Below are positions 33,001 through 44,405 of a DNA stretch of 64,000 bases, piece after piece; the first letter of the stretch is position 1; each line of letters starts with the position of its first letter. Under the pieces are notes generated by a model that worked only from the letters and a program-made list of their open reading frames with translations, ran no database searches and was not told where the DNA came from. The position numbers were made by a program, and so were the translations under genes. The stretch covers positions 493,791-557,790 of the forward strand of contig KZ111163.1 in NCBI GenBank assembly GCA_002077045.2, written 5' to 3'. The stretch comes from Rachicladosporium sp. CCFEE 5018. Taxonomy: Eukaryota; Ascomycota; Dothideomycetes; Cladosporiales; Cladosporiaceae.

Positions 33001-33872
33001 ATGGCATCTTTATTACTTAGAAGACCGCTCGGCGGTAGCGTTCGCAATGTACAACAATTCGCAGTCCCAAGCATTCGTGCCAGTAGATCCTTCACATCCA
33101 CATCGCCCGCCATGAGTACACTCGCAGAAGTCAAGCAAAACTGCCGAAAGGTGAGTACCATACAGGTATTTGACCATACACTTTACTCGAAACTAACACT
33201 CTGCAGGTCATGTGCATAGGCCGCAACTACGCCGACCACGTCAAAGAGCTCAATAACCAACGTCCCAAACAACCCTTCTTCTTCCTCAAACCCTCGTCCT
33301 CCATCCTGCTGCCCAACGAAGGCCCCATCCTCCGCCCCGGCGGCGTAAACCTCCACTTCGAAGTCGAACTCGGCATAGTTATAGGCAAGACCGTGCGCGA
33401 CCTGGACGAAAATGACACAGAAGGCTGGATGTCCGCGATCGAAAGCTACCTCCTCACCATCGACATGACAGGTCGGAACGTGCAGGAAGAAGCCAAGAAG
33501 AAGGGATTGCCATGGAGTATTGCGAAGGGGTTCGATACTTTCTTGCCGATTGCTGGACCGATTGCGAAGAGCAAGATTGAGGATCCGCATAATGTGGAGC
33601 TGTATCTGAAGGTCAATGGCGATGTGAAGCAGCAGGATAACACGGAGTTGATGCTGTTCAGGATTGGTAGACAATTGGCGGATATTTCGAAGGTTATGAC
33701 GCTGGAGAAGGGGGATATTGTGCTTACGGGGACGCCTAAGGGGGTTGGTCCGGTGGTGACGGGGGATATTATTGAGGCTGGGCTGAGGATTGGTGGGAAG
33801 GAAGTCGATGAGGGCAAGATAAAGGTGGAGGTGAAGGATAGGGAGGGGCCGTATGAGTTCGCCGAGACATAG
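33001..33872 (+). CDS. Fumarylacetoacetate hydrolase family protein, FAHD1-like acylpyruvase
   Basis: Exons 33001-33150 and 33207-33872 (56-bp intron) give 271 residues. The first 37 residues (MASLLLRRPLGGSVRN..., with Arg and Ser and no acidic residue) look like a mitochondrial presequence. A second in-frame ATG at 33112 begins the conserved domain. CIGRNYADHVKEL, the metal-binding HFEVELGIVIGK and the GDIVLTGTPKGVGPV stretch place it in the FAH superfamily, closest in length to FAHD1 (acylpyruvate hydrolase/oxaloacetate decarboxylase). The exact substrate cannot be read from sequence. Confidence 0.88.
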
Positions 33873-33920
33873 AGTGGTGCGTAGAAGCTGTACAACGTTC
33901 TCTTGTGTATTTTGTTCTGG

Positions 33921-35531
33921 CTAAGGAACATCCGCGTCCTCGTCATCGGCTTCGAACCCAAACGAGAAGCCTGCGGATTCGTCCGCTGCAGCCTCTGGCT
34001 TCGTCAGTTCCTCCCACTTGCCTTTGACGCCTTTGCTGAGCCTGCCGAGCTCTTGCATACCTTCCTCGAGTAATGCCGCGTCGTGCTCCCCCACTCGGTC
34101 GTGGAAGAGCTGGTATGCGTCGCCGACTGTATCACTGAAACCCGAGATGCTCTGCTTCTGCTCCTTCAGAAAATGCAGGACCGCACCAACGCGCGCTCGA
34201 GGCACAAAGTTCTGCGTAATTGCGATGCTCGGCTCGAGATTCAGTACCAAATGGTACCATCCCGAAGGCACATGTAACACCTCTCCGGCATTACAAATGC
34301 CCTCATAGCATCCAGGTGTCTTGCGCGCCTCGGCGTGGAAGCCCAGCAGCCACTCTGCGATACTTAGTGGACTCGTTACCTCGCTCTGATCTTCGCTGAC
34401 ATACACGCCCGGAGGCGGTGGGATGCTCAGTGAGGAAGGAAACATGATCCAGTACTTGCTCCCTGTGATGACTGCATTCCATGCGCTCGTTGCATTCGGA
34501 TCCTTGTGGAAGGTGCTCCCGCTACGAGCAGGGCCGACGATGAGCCAACGATGATCAGGTCGTTGATTGCCAAGCACGGAGAAGGCATCGAAGCCGAAGC
34601 ACGTTGGTGGCCAGTAGTCGGCCTCCGGACTTGGTGCCAATGCGACTTTGAGATTCATCTTCTCTGCGAACATTCGATCGAAGAGGTAAAGTGGTGACTC
34701 GTCACTGCTGTCAGTCATGTAATTGAGGTAGGTGCGTAGTGGCCAGTCGACGGACTCAGCGCGAAATGCTGCGTCTGCGTAATTCGTTCGTAGTGTTTCG
34801 AATGACCATGTGGAGGACACCGGCCACGCCTTCACGGGTGCCGTGAGGATGAAAGGCTTACTGAACCATGTGGATTGGAAGTCGTCCGGTGATATATCTG
34901 ACATTCTTGCAATTTGATTCGAGTCTGGTATGTCGCGCGCATACTGCTCGAGTGATACATGCGTGCAAAAGAAAGGGCGATGTAGCAGATCGGAGAAAAC
35001 ACCCGAGCAGTCTACCACAGGCTCAGCAGAAGATGATTGCTGGAGGAATGTCGAACGCCATGTGCCTTGCCAAATGAAGTCTTTAGGAGATGACCTACCA
35101 CTGTCTCAGCAACTGAGCTGTATCTCCTGTTTGCTCTACCGTGGTCTACAGTGCTGCATAGCCCTTTGACACAGTGAACGCAAACATGGGGCACTCTAGA
35201 GACATCAGACTTACTCTATAAAGAGTGCCCTCCACAACTCCTCGTTTCTCGTGAAAGCATGAAGCTGCCGGCACGCTGCTCCGAGCCTGAGCAATGCTGA
35301 AGCATCCAGACATTCGAGTATGTGACTCAATAACTCGTCTGGGAGTCGTGCGAACAGTCCGCATGCTGTCTTGCAATTACGCTCGGCCGTAAGGGCGTTG
35401 CCAGACGGTCGAACACCCAGAGGATGGCGCTTTACAAGTGACGCATCTTTCTCATCCAGCGCTTGTGCCGCCACCAGATCCAGTCTTTGGCGCTTTGCTG
35501 GGCGAAGCAGGTCCGGACGCTCCTCAAGCAT
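33921..35531 (-). CDS. F-box and JmjC domain protein
   Basis: Exons are 35531-35215 and 35100-33921 (114-bp intron), giving 498 residues. The start is the ATG at 35531 (MLEERPDLLRPAKRQRLD). The F-box is at about 65-105 (LFARLPDELLSHILECLDAS). After the splice FIWQGTWRSTFLQ leads into VDCSGVFSDLLHRPFF and the JmjC domain. Its iron ligands are visible as H-x-D in STFHKDPNA and the later His in SGWYHLVLNL. This is the JMJD6-like class of 2-oxoglutarate oxygenases (hydroxylase or demethylase). The F-box suggests recruitment to an SCF ubiquitin ligase. The acceptor could also be six bases downstream, which keeps the frame. Confidence 0.85.
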
Positions 35532-35945
35532 GTTCGCTAGGTGAGGACGTGTATGAGTCACCAGGAAACCGATGCTCACTCAGCTGTCCGACGAGAGTGC
35601 TGGCCTGTCACAAGCGTTGAGTCAGAGAAAGAACTTCACTCGTCATGCAGTGTGGATGGTTGTGGCGGCAGGAACGTGCACGGGCCCTCTTCGCGGGAGG
35701 CTTAGAAAATGTACTGATCCCCACGACAAATTTGTTCGAAGAGACAACTAAATCACACAAACACTACCAACACGCCACATTCACCAGTAGAACCTCACGA
35801 CTCTTATAGCAAGAGTCTGGTATCTACTTTACCAACACAACAAACCCATACACTCGGCGGAATCCTCAGGATCTCCCCCGACCACCAACTTCGCTCACTA
35901 CAGCTCACGGCGCAGTGCCAGTGAGCCTTCTACATTACCACAATC
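35532..35945. other. Divergent promoter of F-box/JmjC and eIF4A genes
   Basis: No gene is recognised. The region near 35750-35900 is A/C-rich, probably the eIF4A leader. Confidence 0.4.
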
Positions 35946-37358
35946 ATGGCGGACAAAGGACTCGAGGACATCGAGGCAGGTGAGCATACTCCATACCCGA
36001 AGCGCGAGTGTCAGCAAGGACGCGGTGGCGGCGGCGGCAGGAGCAGCAGCACACATGAGAATCAAGAGCAGAAAGTTGACAGTACTTCACCACAGCCCAG
36101 ATCGAGTCCAACTATGACGAGACTACCGACAACTTTGATGCGATGAACCTCAAGGCTGAGCTCCTTCGTGGAGTTTACGCCTACGGTTTCGAGCGCCCAT
36201 CTGCGATCCAGCAGCGCGCTATCATGCCCGTGATCAAGGGTGAGTTCACAATTCATGCGCACTTGACCTGCGAGCGATACTAACAAAAGCAAGGCAACGA
36301 TGTTATCGCACAGGCCCAGTCCGGTACCGGCAAGACCGCTACCTTCTCCATCTCCGTCCTCCAGAAGATCGACCCTGCGATCAAGTCTTGCCAGGCCTTG
36401 ATCCTTGCACCGACCCGTGAGTTGGCGCAGCAGATTCAAAAGGTGGTCGTCGCCCTCGGCGACTTCATGCAGATTGAGTGCCACGCCTGCATTGGTGGCA
36501 CCAGCGTGCGCGATGATATGAAGGCGCTCCAGGATGGTCCCCAGGTCGTGGTCGGCACTCCCGGCCGTGTCCACGACATGATCCAGCGCCGTGTCCTCAA
36601 GACCGACAGCATGAAGATGTTCGTTCTCGACGAGGCCGATGAGATGTTGTCTCGCGGTTTCACCGAGCAGATCTACGACATCTTCCAGCTGCTCCCCCAG
36701 GCTACCCAAGTTGTCCTCCTCTCCGCTACAATGCCCCAGGATGTCCTCGAGGTCACCACCAAGTTCATGCGCGACCCCGTCCGTATCCTCGTCAAGAAGG
36801 ATGAGCTCACCCTCGAAGGTATCAAGCAGTTCTACATCGCTGTTGAGAAGGAGGACTGGAAGCTCGACACCCTCTCGGACTTGTACGAGACCGTCACCAT
36901 TACCCAGGCCGTCATCTTCTGCAACACCCGCAGAAAGGTCGACTGGCTTACCGACAAGCTCACCGCCCGCGACTTCACCGTCAGCGCGATGCACGGTGAC
37001 ATGGACCAGGGCCAGCGTGATATTATCATGAAGGAGTTCCGTTCCGGATCCTCGCGTGTCCTCATCGCTACCGATCTGCTCGCTCGCGGTATCGACGTCC
37101 AGCAAGTCTCCCTCGTCATCAACTACGATCTGCCAGCCAACAGGGAGAACTACATTCACCGCATCGGTCGTGGTGGACGTTTCGGCCGCAAGGGTGTGGC
37201 CATCAACTTTGTCACCGCCGACGATGTGCGCATGATGCGTGAGATCGAGCAGTTCTACAGCACCCAGATTGAAGAGATGCCCATGAACGTGGCCGGTACG
37301 TGCAATCACTGCAAAAACTCCAACTTCACAAGACTGACAATTCGCAGACCTCATCTAG
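35946..37358 (+). CDS. TIF1: Translation initiation factor eIF4A (DEAD-box helicase)
   Basis: Four exons (35946-35979, 36096-36239, 36294-37295, 37348-37358) give 396 residues, the standard eIF4A length. Motifs in order are the Q motif ([12 protein letters not shown]), [37 protein letters not shown] and [13 protein letters not shown]. The protein ends MNVADLI, whose last codons come from an 11-nt final exon. eIF4A unwinds 5' leaders in the eIF4F complex in the cytosol. Codon use is strongly biased, which also explains the long empty frames on the opposite strand. Confidence 0.97.
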
Positions 37359-37926
37359 ACACCTCAATATCCTCCACACCTTCGCCTCTGTTTCCGATCG
37401 AGTTTTGCGGTCGCCTCGCGCCGCCGACCTCCGGGTCGAAACCGAGGCACAATCTCGCTTGACATTGACAGCACATTGAAGGTCTTGACGGGCTATCTAC
37501 TGAGCGAACAACATGACAGCGTACATGGATCGACGCACTCTTGCTGAGAAAGAGTGCACAAAATGGCTTGAGTTTCCTAGACGGGGCGTGCTTTGCTGGG
37601 TTGTGCTGCGTGCTTTTGCGGATCGGATGGGGCTGTTCTTGCTGCGGCTACATTGCGACTTCGTATGCAGAGTATAAGCTATTACACTTACTTGTTTCAG
37701 TTTTGCGTTTCAGTGGTACAGGTAGGTGAATGGTGGTGCTTTGTGAGTGAGTGAAGGAAGGAGCAGTCGATAAACGGTAAGCATATCTTAACCTCACTTC
37801 ATCTGACTACATCTCCTTTTCTTCTCCCTTTGTCCCCTGTCATGCTCGCAGTACTATAGACCCGCCCATACACCTGACACACTCTTGAAATTTACCCACG
37901 AGCGTTCACGGACTTCGACAGTGATC
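37359..37926. other. Intergenic region
   Basis: Between tandem genes. No gene is recognised; CT-rich stretch near 37800-37845. Confidence 0.4.
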
Positions 37927-39534
37927 ATGGCCGCTGCGAAGGCTTCACCCACCGATTTGTTATGGGCATACAAGCTCAAACTTGAACATCAGCATTTGCT
38001 CGGCCGACTACTCGCGCTCGAAACAGCCAAGCGAGACCAAGATGTCCGACTGGACTCGGTTGAAGACAATGCAGTCGCTGCCAATGCCTCGGAGATAGCA
38101 GATCTGACGAAGCAAGTGAAGGCACTACAAGATGGAGGCGGTACTATCAAGCAGATTGTCGCCTTGGAACGGAGACTCGAGGAGAGAATGGAGGGCGTGG
38201 AAGCTGGCAGTGAAGCGGTGTGTTTGAAGGTCGAGGAGGTTGAGAAGGCGGCAATCAAGAGGGCGGAGTACGAGAAGAAGGCGAACGAGGCGAAGGAGAA
38301 AGCCATGGTGAAGAGGGTGGAAGCAGTAGAGGGTGTAGTCAGGGAGATGGGCGCGAAGGCGCAAGAGATGGTCCGGAGATTCGATGATGTCGAAGTGGCC
38401 GTGCAGCATGCGGAGGAAGGGGTACGTGAGGTGACAGGTGTGCTTGAGACACAAGGCGAGCAGATTGAGACTGTCGCTGGGCGAGTCAGTGTTATCGAAG
38501 TGGGGTCCGAAGGAGTGCAGGAGGCTATCACTCGCATCAAGGCAGAGCAGAGGGAGCTCGCAGCTTTGATCGACGAGCAGGGACGACTCCAACGGCTTGC
38601 CATCATGTCGCCTGGTGCAGCCTCATCGCATCCGATCAATCCTGGAGATACTCCGGAGAATTCACTGGCTCGCGACCGTCTAGGTCCCCGGCCAGAGTCA
38701 GCAAAACAGTCTCGAAAGGCCACAGAGGCGACTCGAGCGGCTGCAAGAGAGCTTGCGAGTCTTCTCGAGGATGCACCTTTTGCCGCCACAGCAAAGCAAG
38801 CCAGAGCCACGGTCACTCGCAGACCGCCAGTACGTCGAGGAAAGGGCTGGACCGAGGTCGAGCGCACCCCGAGTGTAGAAGTTGCACCACCGACTGAAGT
38901 CGAAGCAACGCAGCAGCCAGCTGAAGCAGCAGAAAAACGGCGTCCTGGTCGGCCGACGAAAGCAGGCACGAAACGCAAAGCAGCAGAGTTGGAAGCCGAT
39001 GTAGAAGTTGTGACCCAGCTCGAGATGAATAGTCAGCCTGTTTTCACACAGCGACAAACTCGCAGCCAGGCTGCAAAGCAGACAACGGCGGCCCTCATTG
39101 CTCCTTTAGGGCCAGTCGTAGCCGCCACCAGGACCAAGCAGCCACCGAAGAGGAAGCCAGCGTCCGAAAAGGCAGCCACGAGGAAGCGTAAGGGCAGAGT
39201 CATTGCACCTGCTCCCACAACTGCGACCGCAGTCTCTCGGACCGAGAGCATCGCCCTCTCTCCAGACGCCATCCTGTCCTCTCCTCCACCAACCCAGCCG
39301 AGGCCGCAGACACAGACGCAGTCTCAAAAGCTACTCTCAAGTCCTCTGTCGCTACCTCCTATTCCACCGTCTTCGCCTTCGCCACCTCAGAGGCAAAAGA
39401 CAGCTGCTATTGTCGAGTCGGAGGGGGGAAAAGGCCGAGGGCGACCAAAGACAACCGAGAAGTCAGCGGCGCGACGGGAGATCGTGCAGTCGGACGATTG
39501 GGAGGAGTTTGAGAGGCAGTGTGAGGGGATCTGA
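37927..39534 (+). CDS. Coiled-coil protein with AT-hook-like motifs
   Basis: Single exon of 535 residues from the first in-frame ATG at 37927. Residues about 15-215 form a long coiled coil (heptads rich in Val, Leu, Ala and Glu) after a MAAAKASPTDLLWAYKLKLE start. The rest is disordered and basic, with two AT-hook-like cores (KRRPGRPTKAG near 343 and GKGRGRPKTTEK near 508), Lys/Arg-rich patches (PPKRKP, ATRKRKGR) and Ser/Pro/Gln-rich stretches. The end is acidic and aromatic (DDWEEFERQCEGI). This suggests a nuclear, AT-rich-DNA-binding scaffold. I do not recognise the family. Confidence 0.7.
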   Translation: MAAAKASPTDLLWAYKLKLEHQHLLGRLLALETAKRDQDVRLDSVEDNAVAANASEIADLTKQVKALQDGGGTIKQIVALERRLEERMEGVEAGSEAVCLKVEEVEKAAIKRAEYEKKANEAKEKAMVKRVEAVEGVVREMGAKAQEMVRRFDDVEVAVQHAEEGVREVTGVLETQGEQIETVAGRVSVIEVGSEGVQEAITRIKAEQRELAALIDEQGRLQRLAIMSPGAASSHPINPGDTPENSLARDRLGPRPESAKQSRKATEATRAAARELASLLEDAPFAATAKQARATVTRRPPVRRGKGWTEVERTPSVEVAPPTEVEATQQPAEAAEKRRPGRPTKAGTKRKAAELEADVEVVTQLEMNSQPVFTQRQTRSQAAKQTTAALIAPLGPVVAATRTKQPPKRKPASEKAATRKRKGRVIAPAPTTATAVSRTESIALSPDAILSSPPPTQPRPQTQTQSQKLLSSPLSLPPIPPSSPSPPQRQKTAAIVESEGGKGRGRPKTTEKSAARREIVQSDDWEEFERQCEGI

Positions 39535-39886
39535 AGTTCCAAGTCTATGGCTGCGCGGGACTGTAATGTTAGTTAATGCGATTCAGATGCCCGATATGCT
39601 GGGAAGGGTACATGGACAATCTCTGTGTGCCATTTGCTCATTATGTAGTTACACCCCTCGCCATGCAATGCTCAAGGGCATCTCGGAGAAGCCGCCGTGA
39701 GCCTTGTGCTCCGGTAATCAAACTCGGTCGTCGAGTCTCGATGGTCGAGTGCCCATGAGAGAACTGTTTCAGGTCGTCCTAGCCCTTCGTCCGTTGATCA
39801 GACTTCCTCTCCCAAGACACCCGTATGACATCCTGGCGCGTACTTATGTGCTCCATCATAATCTCATGACTCTCAAACCCCATCCC
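39535..39886. other. Intergenic region between convergent genes
   Basis: 3' flanks of the AT-hook protein and SNX4 genes. No gene is seen. Confidence 0.4.
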
Positions 39887-41802
39887 TCACCCCGCTGTCG
39901 CAGCCTTCCTCGCCTTCTGCCTATCCTCAAGCTCCTTGATCAACCCCTCCCACACATCAATATTCTTCGCATGAAATTCAATATTCGCCTGCGCCAACCC
40001 CTCCAAACTCCCCTTAAGCTCCACCCCCTTGATCCGCTCAAAATCCCCAACCTCCTTGATAGCCTCCGTATCGAACGCCTCGCTAGTAGTCTTTGCGCCA
40101 TCAACCTCCGTCGTAAGCCGCGAGATCTGCACTTCGAGTTTGCGCTGGCGCTCGCGACGGGCTTGCTCGTGGTCTACGCCGCGTACGTCCTCGATTTTCT
40201 GGCGCAGGAACCCGGAGGCGCCGAGGTTGCCGTGCGAGGCGAGGGTGTCGCGTTCTTGGGCGGCTTTAGTGAGGTACTCGGTTAGGCCTTCGAAATCTAG
40301 CTGCTTTTGCTCGCGCGTGCGCATGAGAGTTTTGACGCTGTGGGAGTAGGATTCCATGTCCTTGAGGCTACCTAGGTAGTCCAGCTCCGTGTGCTCTTTG
40401 AGGATTTTCCACAGCTCGCTTGTGTCTTTCAGGCAGGTGGAGAAGCTGGTCAGCTCGTCTGTCAGGCCGGGCTCGAGGGTCGCGAGTTTGAGGAACTGCA
40501 CTGAAAGGTCTGCGTAGTCTACCTCGAGGTCTGCGTCACGCTTTGCGACGCGCGCGACGGTTTTGGAGACTGTGTTGAGGTCTTCGTCTAGCTTCTTGCC
40601 GCGGTCGTCAACTTCTGTGAAGCGCTTGTCGGTCTTGTGGACTTTGGTGAAGGCGTTCAGGAAGGTGTCAGTCCACGCCTCGAGTGTTGAGCTATTGCTC
40701 GACTCGCCACCAGACATCGCGCGCGAGGGACGGCTCTTCATGACGGCGTTCCAGTCGCTGGATTCGAGGAAGAGGTTGAGGAGGACCGCGCGGCGCAGGA
40801 CAGGGTGGAGCGTTAGGCGTGTGAGGAAGCGCTGGAGCGAGAAGGCGCGGCGGGCTGTGAATCCGCTGTTGAAGCGATCGCCGGTGAGGTGGGTAAGATT
40901 GTGCTTCTCCGGGAGGGGAGGTACGGCGCATTGGGGGTATTCCTTGAGAAGTGTTTTATATAGGAAGAGGAAGTCTGTGAAGCGGCGGCGTACGGTCGCG
41001 TGGGAGGCTTGGAATGATTTAAAGTCGGTCTGTACGTGTCAGTCAGCGTCGGCGAGCAAACAAGTGATGGACAAGGGTGACTCACGTCAGTCGTCACCAA
41101 ATATGAGGTGTATGCGTTCTGTGCGCCCTCACCCTCCTTCAATGGCTTCGTGACTGTGCATTTTATCGATCCCTCCTCGCCGATACCCGCGAGGTCGGTA
41201 GCATCTCCGGCAGGACCTCCCTTAGTCCATTGGGAGGGGTTATAATCGTCGTCGTTGCCTGGCTCCATGTTGCTCGTACTGGCGGCTTCGATTGCTTCTC
41301 CCCAATCCTCCTCGATGCCGCCTTTCGCTGTGTGCAGATCGGTAGCCTTGCCCTTTCCCTTATTATGAAGCGATGTTTCGGCGGGTCTGGACACTTTCAG
41401 TCTATCCAGCCCCAGTGCGCTGCGGTTCTTGGATGGAGGACTACTGTTATTGGTGTTCGGATCGGCTTCGACGTCACTGTCAATGAGTTCGAAGTCGTCG
41501 TCACATTCGACGCTTGCTGCCTCAGCGTTTAGTGAGGATGTTTGATCCGCCACACTGCGCGAAACTGGACTGATAGATGAGCCTGGGAGAGGTGAGCAAC
41601 TCGAATGGAATGACTTGGGTTTGTCGTTGATGAGGTGTCTTGGAGGTTCGAGGTAGCCTGATTCGCTACCGTCAGTTCTCGGGATGCCTAATACAGACAC
41701 TGCCCATGGGTTCTGCAAGAGCTCCCCGTGACGCGGGTTCGCCCGAGCCTTCTGTTCTTGCCGATTGGCTGGGGTCCCACCATCGTCTCGGCGGCCGTCC
41801 AT
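39887..41802 (-). CDS. SNX4: Sorting nexin 4 / Atg24
   Basis: Exons 41802-41086 and 41029-39887 (56-bp intron) give 619 residues. A disordered acidic N-terminus (about 1-200) is followed by the PX domain (about 205-330), split by the intron after SYLVTTD. The PX domain holds RRRFTDFLFLYKTL, VPPLPEK and RRAFSLQRFLTR, which bind phosphatidylinositol 3-phosphate. The C-terminal half is helical BAR-like (FTKVHKTDKRFTEVDDR, KIEDVRGVDHEQARRERQRK). Snx4 sorts cargo from endosomes to Golgi and acts in selective autophagy with Atg20. Confidence 0.9.
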
Positions 41803-42333
41803 CTAGGCGATATCACTACTTTGAACGTATACTTTGAAGAGTTGTGATGGAAGTGTTTGTGTTCGCTTTACTTTCACTCGCATTACCTACACGCCGCCGT
41901 AGTAATAGTTCCGCGTTTCTCGGCGGGACTATCCGCCGGTTTGTGCGTAACATGTGATATCAAGTAGGGAAGGGACTCTGCCCCACTGTTGTAGGGCAGG
42001 AACGACGGAGGGCTAGCTGCCTCTTCCATTGACACCTCTCAACACGACTATATATACGAACACTATGCAAGTATCGTGGTAGTCTCACACTATCTGCGCA
42101 ACGCAGAAGCTTTGCATTGTCCTTTCTCTCTATTGGATAGTTCGGACTCTGCTTGATGACCCCCTGTCGAAGGATTGGTGTTGATAGCTCGCTTGTGCCG
42201 CTAGGCTCGCATTACAGCCAGCTGATTACCATCAAGTCCATTTCTTTCATGCATCCCTCCACTTGATTTTCCTCAGACTCCGTCCATTCTTTCCAGGCTC
42301 AAACCATTGCAGCCGTCAGACACCGTTGTCAAT
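41803..42333. other. Divergent promoter of SNX4 and P450 genes
   Basis: No gene is recognised. It holds a TATA-like sequence (next entry). Confidence 0.4.
42049..42057 (+). promoter_or_regulatory. Candidate TATA box of the P450 gene
   Basis: TATATATAC lies about 280 bp upstream of the P450 start codon. This is position and composition only. Confidence 0.3.
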
Positions 42334-44214
42334 ATGGATGTGCTATCACCCCAGCGTCTGAGCTGGGCCATCGGGGTCGTGATTTTAACTGGACTGCTCG
42401 AATTCTGGAGACGACTGCACTACCACCGTAGCCTGAGCAAGAATCTTCCAGGCCCACCCAGGAGTTACTTGTTCGGACATCTTATCTCGATGGGCAAGAT
42501 CGTAGCCAAGCAACCGAAGAGTGCTGCACCACAGACGTACTCGATGCACGTCAAGGAAGCGTATGGGCTTGGCGAATGGTTTTGTCTGGTATTTTGACCA
42601 CCTCTCGAATTCGAGCTGCCGATCTAACTATACTCCTAGGACGTTTGGTGAGTGCTCATGCCACAGTGCTTGTGATGCGGAGAGTGTGTGGTGTCAATCT
42701 GATAGCGACTAGGCCACTCGGACCAACAATCCTGGTTACATTTCTTCCCGAGATGATGCACGAATTCACCGTCAAGTACTCAGCACTCAAGCACCCGGCC
42801 GTCGCTGAGTTCATGGAAAACTTCGGCGGCGAGGGGAACCTCGTCTCGGCTGAAGGCGCTACATGGAAGAAATGGCGATCTGCCTTCAACCCTGGTTTCA
42901 GTGCCTCGCATCTCATGGCCATGGTCCCAGCTCTCGTAGACCAGTGCGCAATATTCTGCAAGCTTATGGATGACCATGCAAAGAAGGGAGATCTATTCCG
43001 CATGGAGCCCGCAACGACCAGACTGACAGTCGACATCATTGCCAAAGTTGTGATGGACCACGATCTCAACTCTCAGACGAGTTCAAACGATCTCGTCAAT
43101 GCATTCATATCACAAACCAGATGGCAGGCGATTGGGGCCCAGTTCCAGCCAAGCGAGCTGATCGACTTCCGTCGTCCGTTCGTGCAGAGGTGGAACAACT
43201 ACCGTATGAATCGCTACATTGGCCGTGTACTAGACGAGCGCTTTGCCGATCGACGGCGTCAATCAGACGGGAAGCAGCAGAAGCACGTCATTGATCTCGC
43301 TTTGACAACGTATCTGAAGGAGGTGAAAGGAGCGACGGGATCGAACTCCAAGGTCGATAAGATGGACCCTGACTTCCGCGCTGGTGCTATTGCGAACATA
43401 AAAACTTTCGTCTTCGCTGGGCATGACACCACTAGGTGAGTTGCAAGTATCCAGGCTGCGCAAAATTCCCCTTGCTGATAACGGCTTTTCAGCTCGACAA
43501 TATGCTATTGCTACAACTATCTCTCCAAGAACCCCAACATGCTCGCCAAAATCCGTGCAGAACACGACAGCATCTTCGGCTCAGGACCCGCTGCGGCCGC
43601 TCAAGCGATCAAGGATGACGCCCGCCTCCTGAACCGCCTCGAGTATACTACAGCAGTCATCAAAGAAGTCCTTCGCTTGCAGCCGCCAGCCAGCTCCATC
43701 AGGGTCGGCGAAGAAGGGTAAGCATCTCGCCGTCCCCAGATCCTTGGTCCCACTTACTGACACTACGCACAGCTTCTTCATCCACGACCCCACAACCGGC
43801 CAAGCAATCCACACCAAAGACCTTATGCTCTGGCCCGTCGACGTCGGCCTGCACCGCTCCCCTCTCTGGGGCGACCCTCACATCTTCCGCCCCGAACGCT
43901 TCTTAGACCCCTCCACTAACACTAGCGCTTACGTCCCCTTCTCCAAAGGGCCCCGAAATTGCATCGGCCAGGAGCTCGCCATGATCGAGACAAAGGTCAT
44001 CCTGGCAATGACGGTCCGGAGCTTCGATTTCGAGGCTGCGTACAAGGAGTTGGGCAGTCAAGAGCTGAGGGGCGATGGAAGCGGGTATCCTGGGGATGTG
44101 GAGGGAGTGCAGGAGATGTGGGGGGATGAGGCGTATCAGATTCAGCTTGGGACTGCGAAGCCGAGGGAGGGGATGCCTTGTCGCTTGAGGAGGCGGAAGG
44201 GTGTGGTTGGGTAA
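42334..44214 (+). CDS. Cytochrome P450 monooxygenase
   Basis: I infer six exons: 42334-42588, 42640-42647 (8 nt), 42713-43435, 43493-43717 and 43773-44214, where the 8-nt exon restores the continuous WFCLDVWPLGPTILV stretch. That makes five exons in total and 550 residues. There is an N-terminal membrane anchor (about 8-25) and a proline hinge (LPGPPRSYLFG). The I-helix motif is AGHDTTSST. ExxR is in KEVLRLQPP, followed by PERF and the haem loop FSKGPRNCIGQELA with the cysteine ligand. This is an ER-anchored class II fungal P450. I cannot assign the CYP family or substrate. No neighbouring biosynthetic genes suggest a cluster. Confidence 0.88.
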
Positions 44215-44305
44215 ATGTCACGATGTGCGAGGTGATGGCGACGGGCAGAATCGCGCATGTCTTCTGCGAGGCTTACATGTGTTCGGCGGGAGAAGGGCTT
44301 ATGGT

Positions 44306-44405
44306 NNNNNNNNNNNNNNNNNNNNNNNNNNNNNNNNNNNNNNNNNNNNNNNNNNNNNNNNNNNNNNNNNNNNNNNNNNNNNNNNNNNNNNNNNNNNNNN
44401 NNNNN
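44306..44405. other. Assembly gap (100 N)
   Basis: The run is exactly 100 N. Unlike the other two gaps, I see no overlap between the flanks. The gap removes the 5' part of the following gene. Confidence 0.98.

Noticed and set aside
36062..37354. 430-codon open frame on the minus strand across eIF4A
   Set aside because: It is a shadow of the strongly codon-biased eIF4A exon on the other strand. It has no domain, and the eIF4A reading is certain.
37989..38978. 329-codon minus-strand frame opposite the AT-hook protein
   Set aside because: Low-complexity Ser/Ala/Arg composition produced by the coiled-coil codons on the plus strand; no domain.
42334..44214. P450 as a pseudogene because exon 1 runs into a stop at 42597
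   Set aside because: Splicing through the 8-nt exon restores the full conserved sequence with good splice signals.
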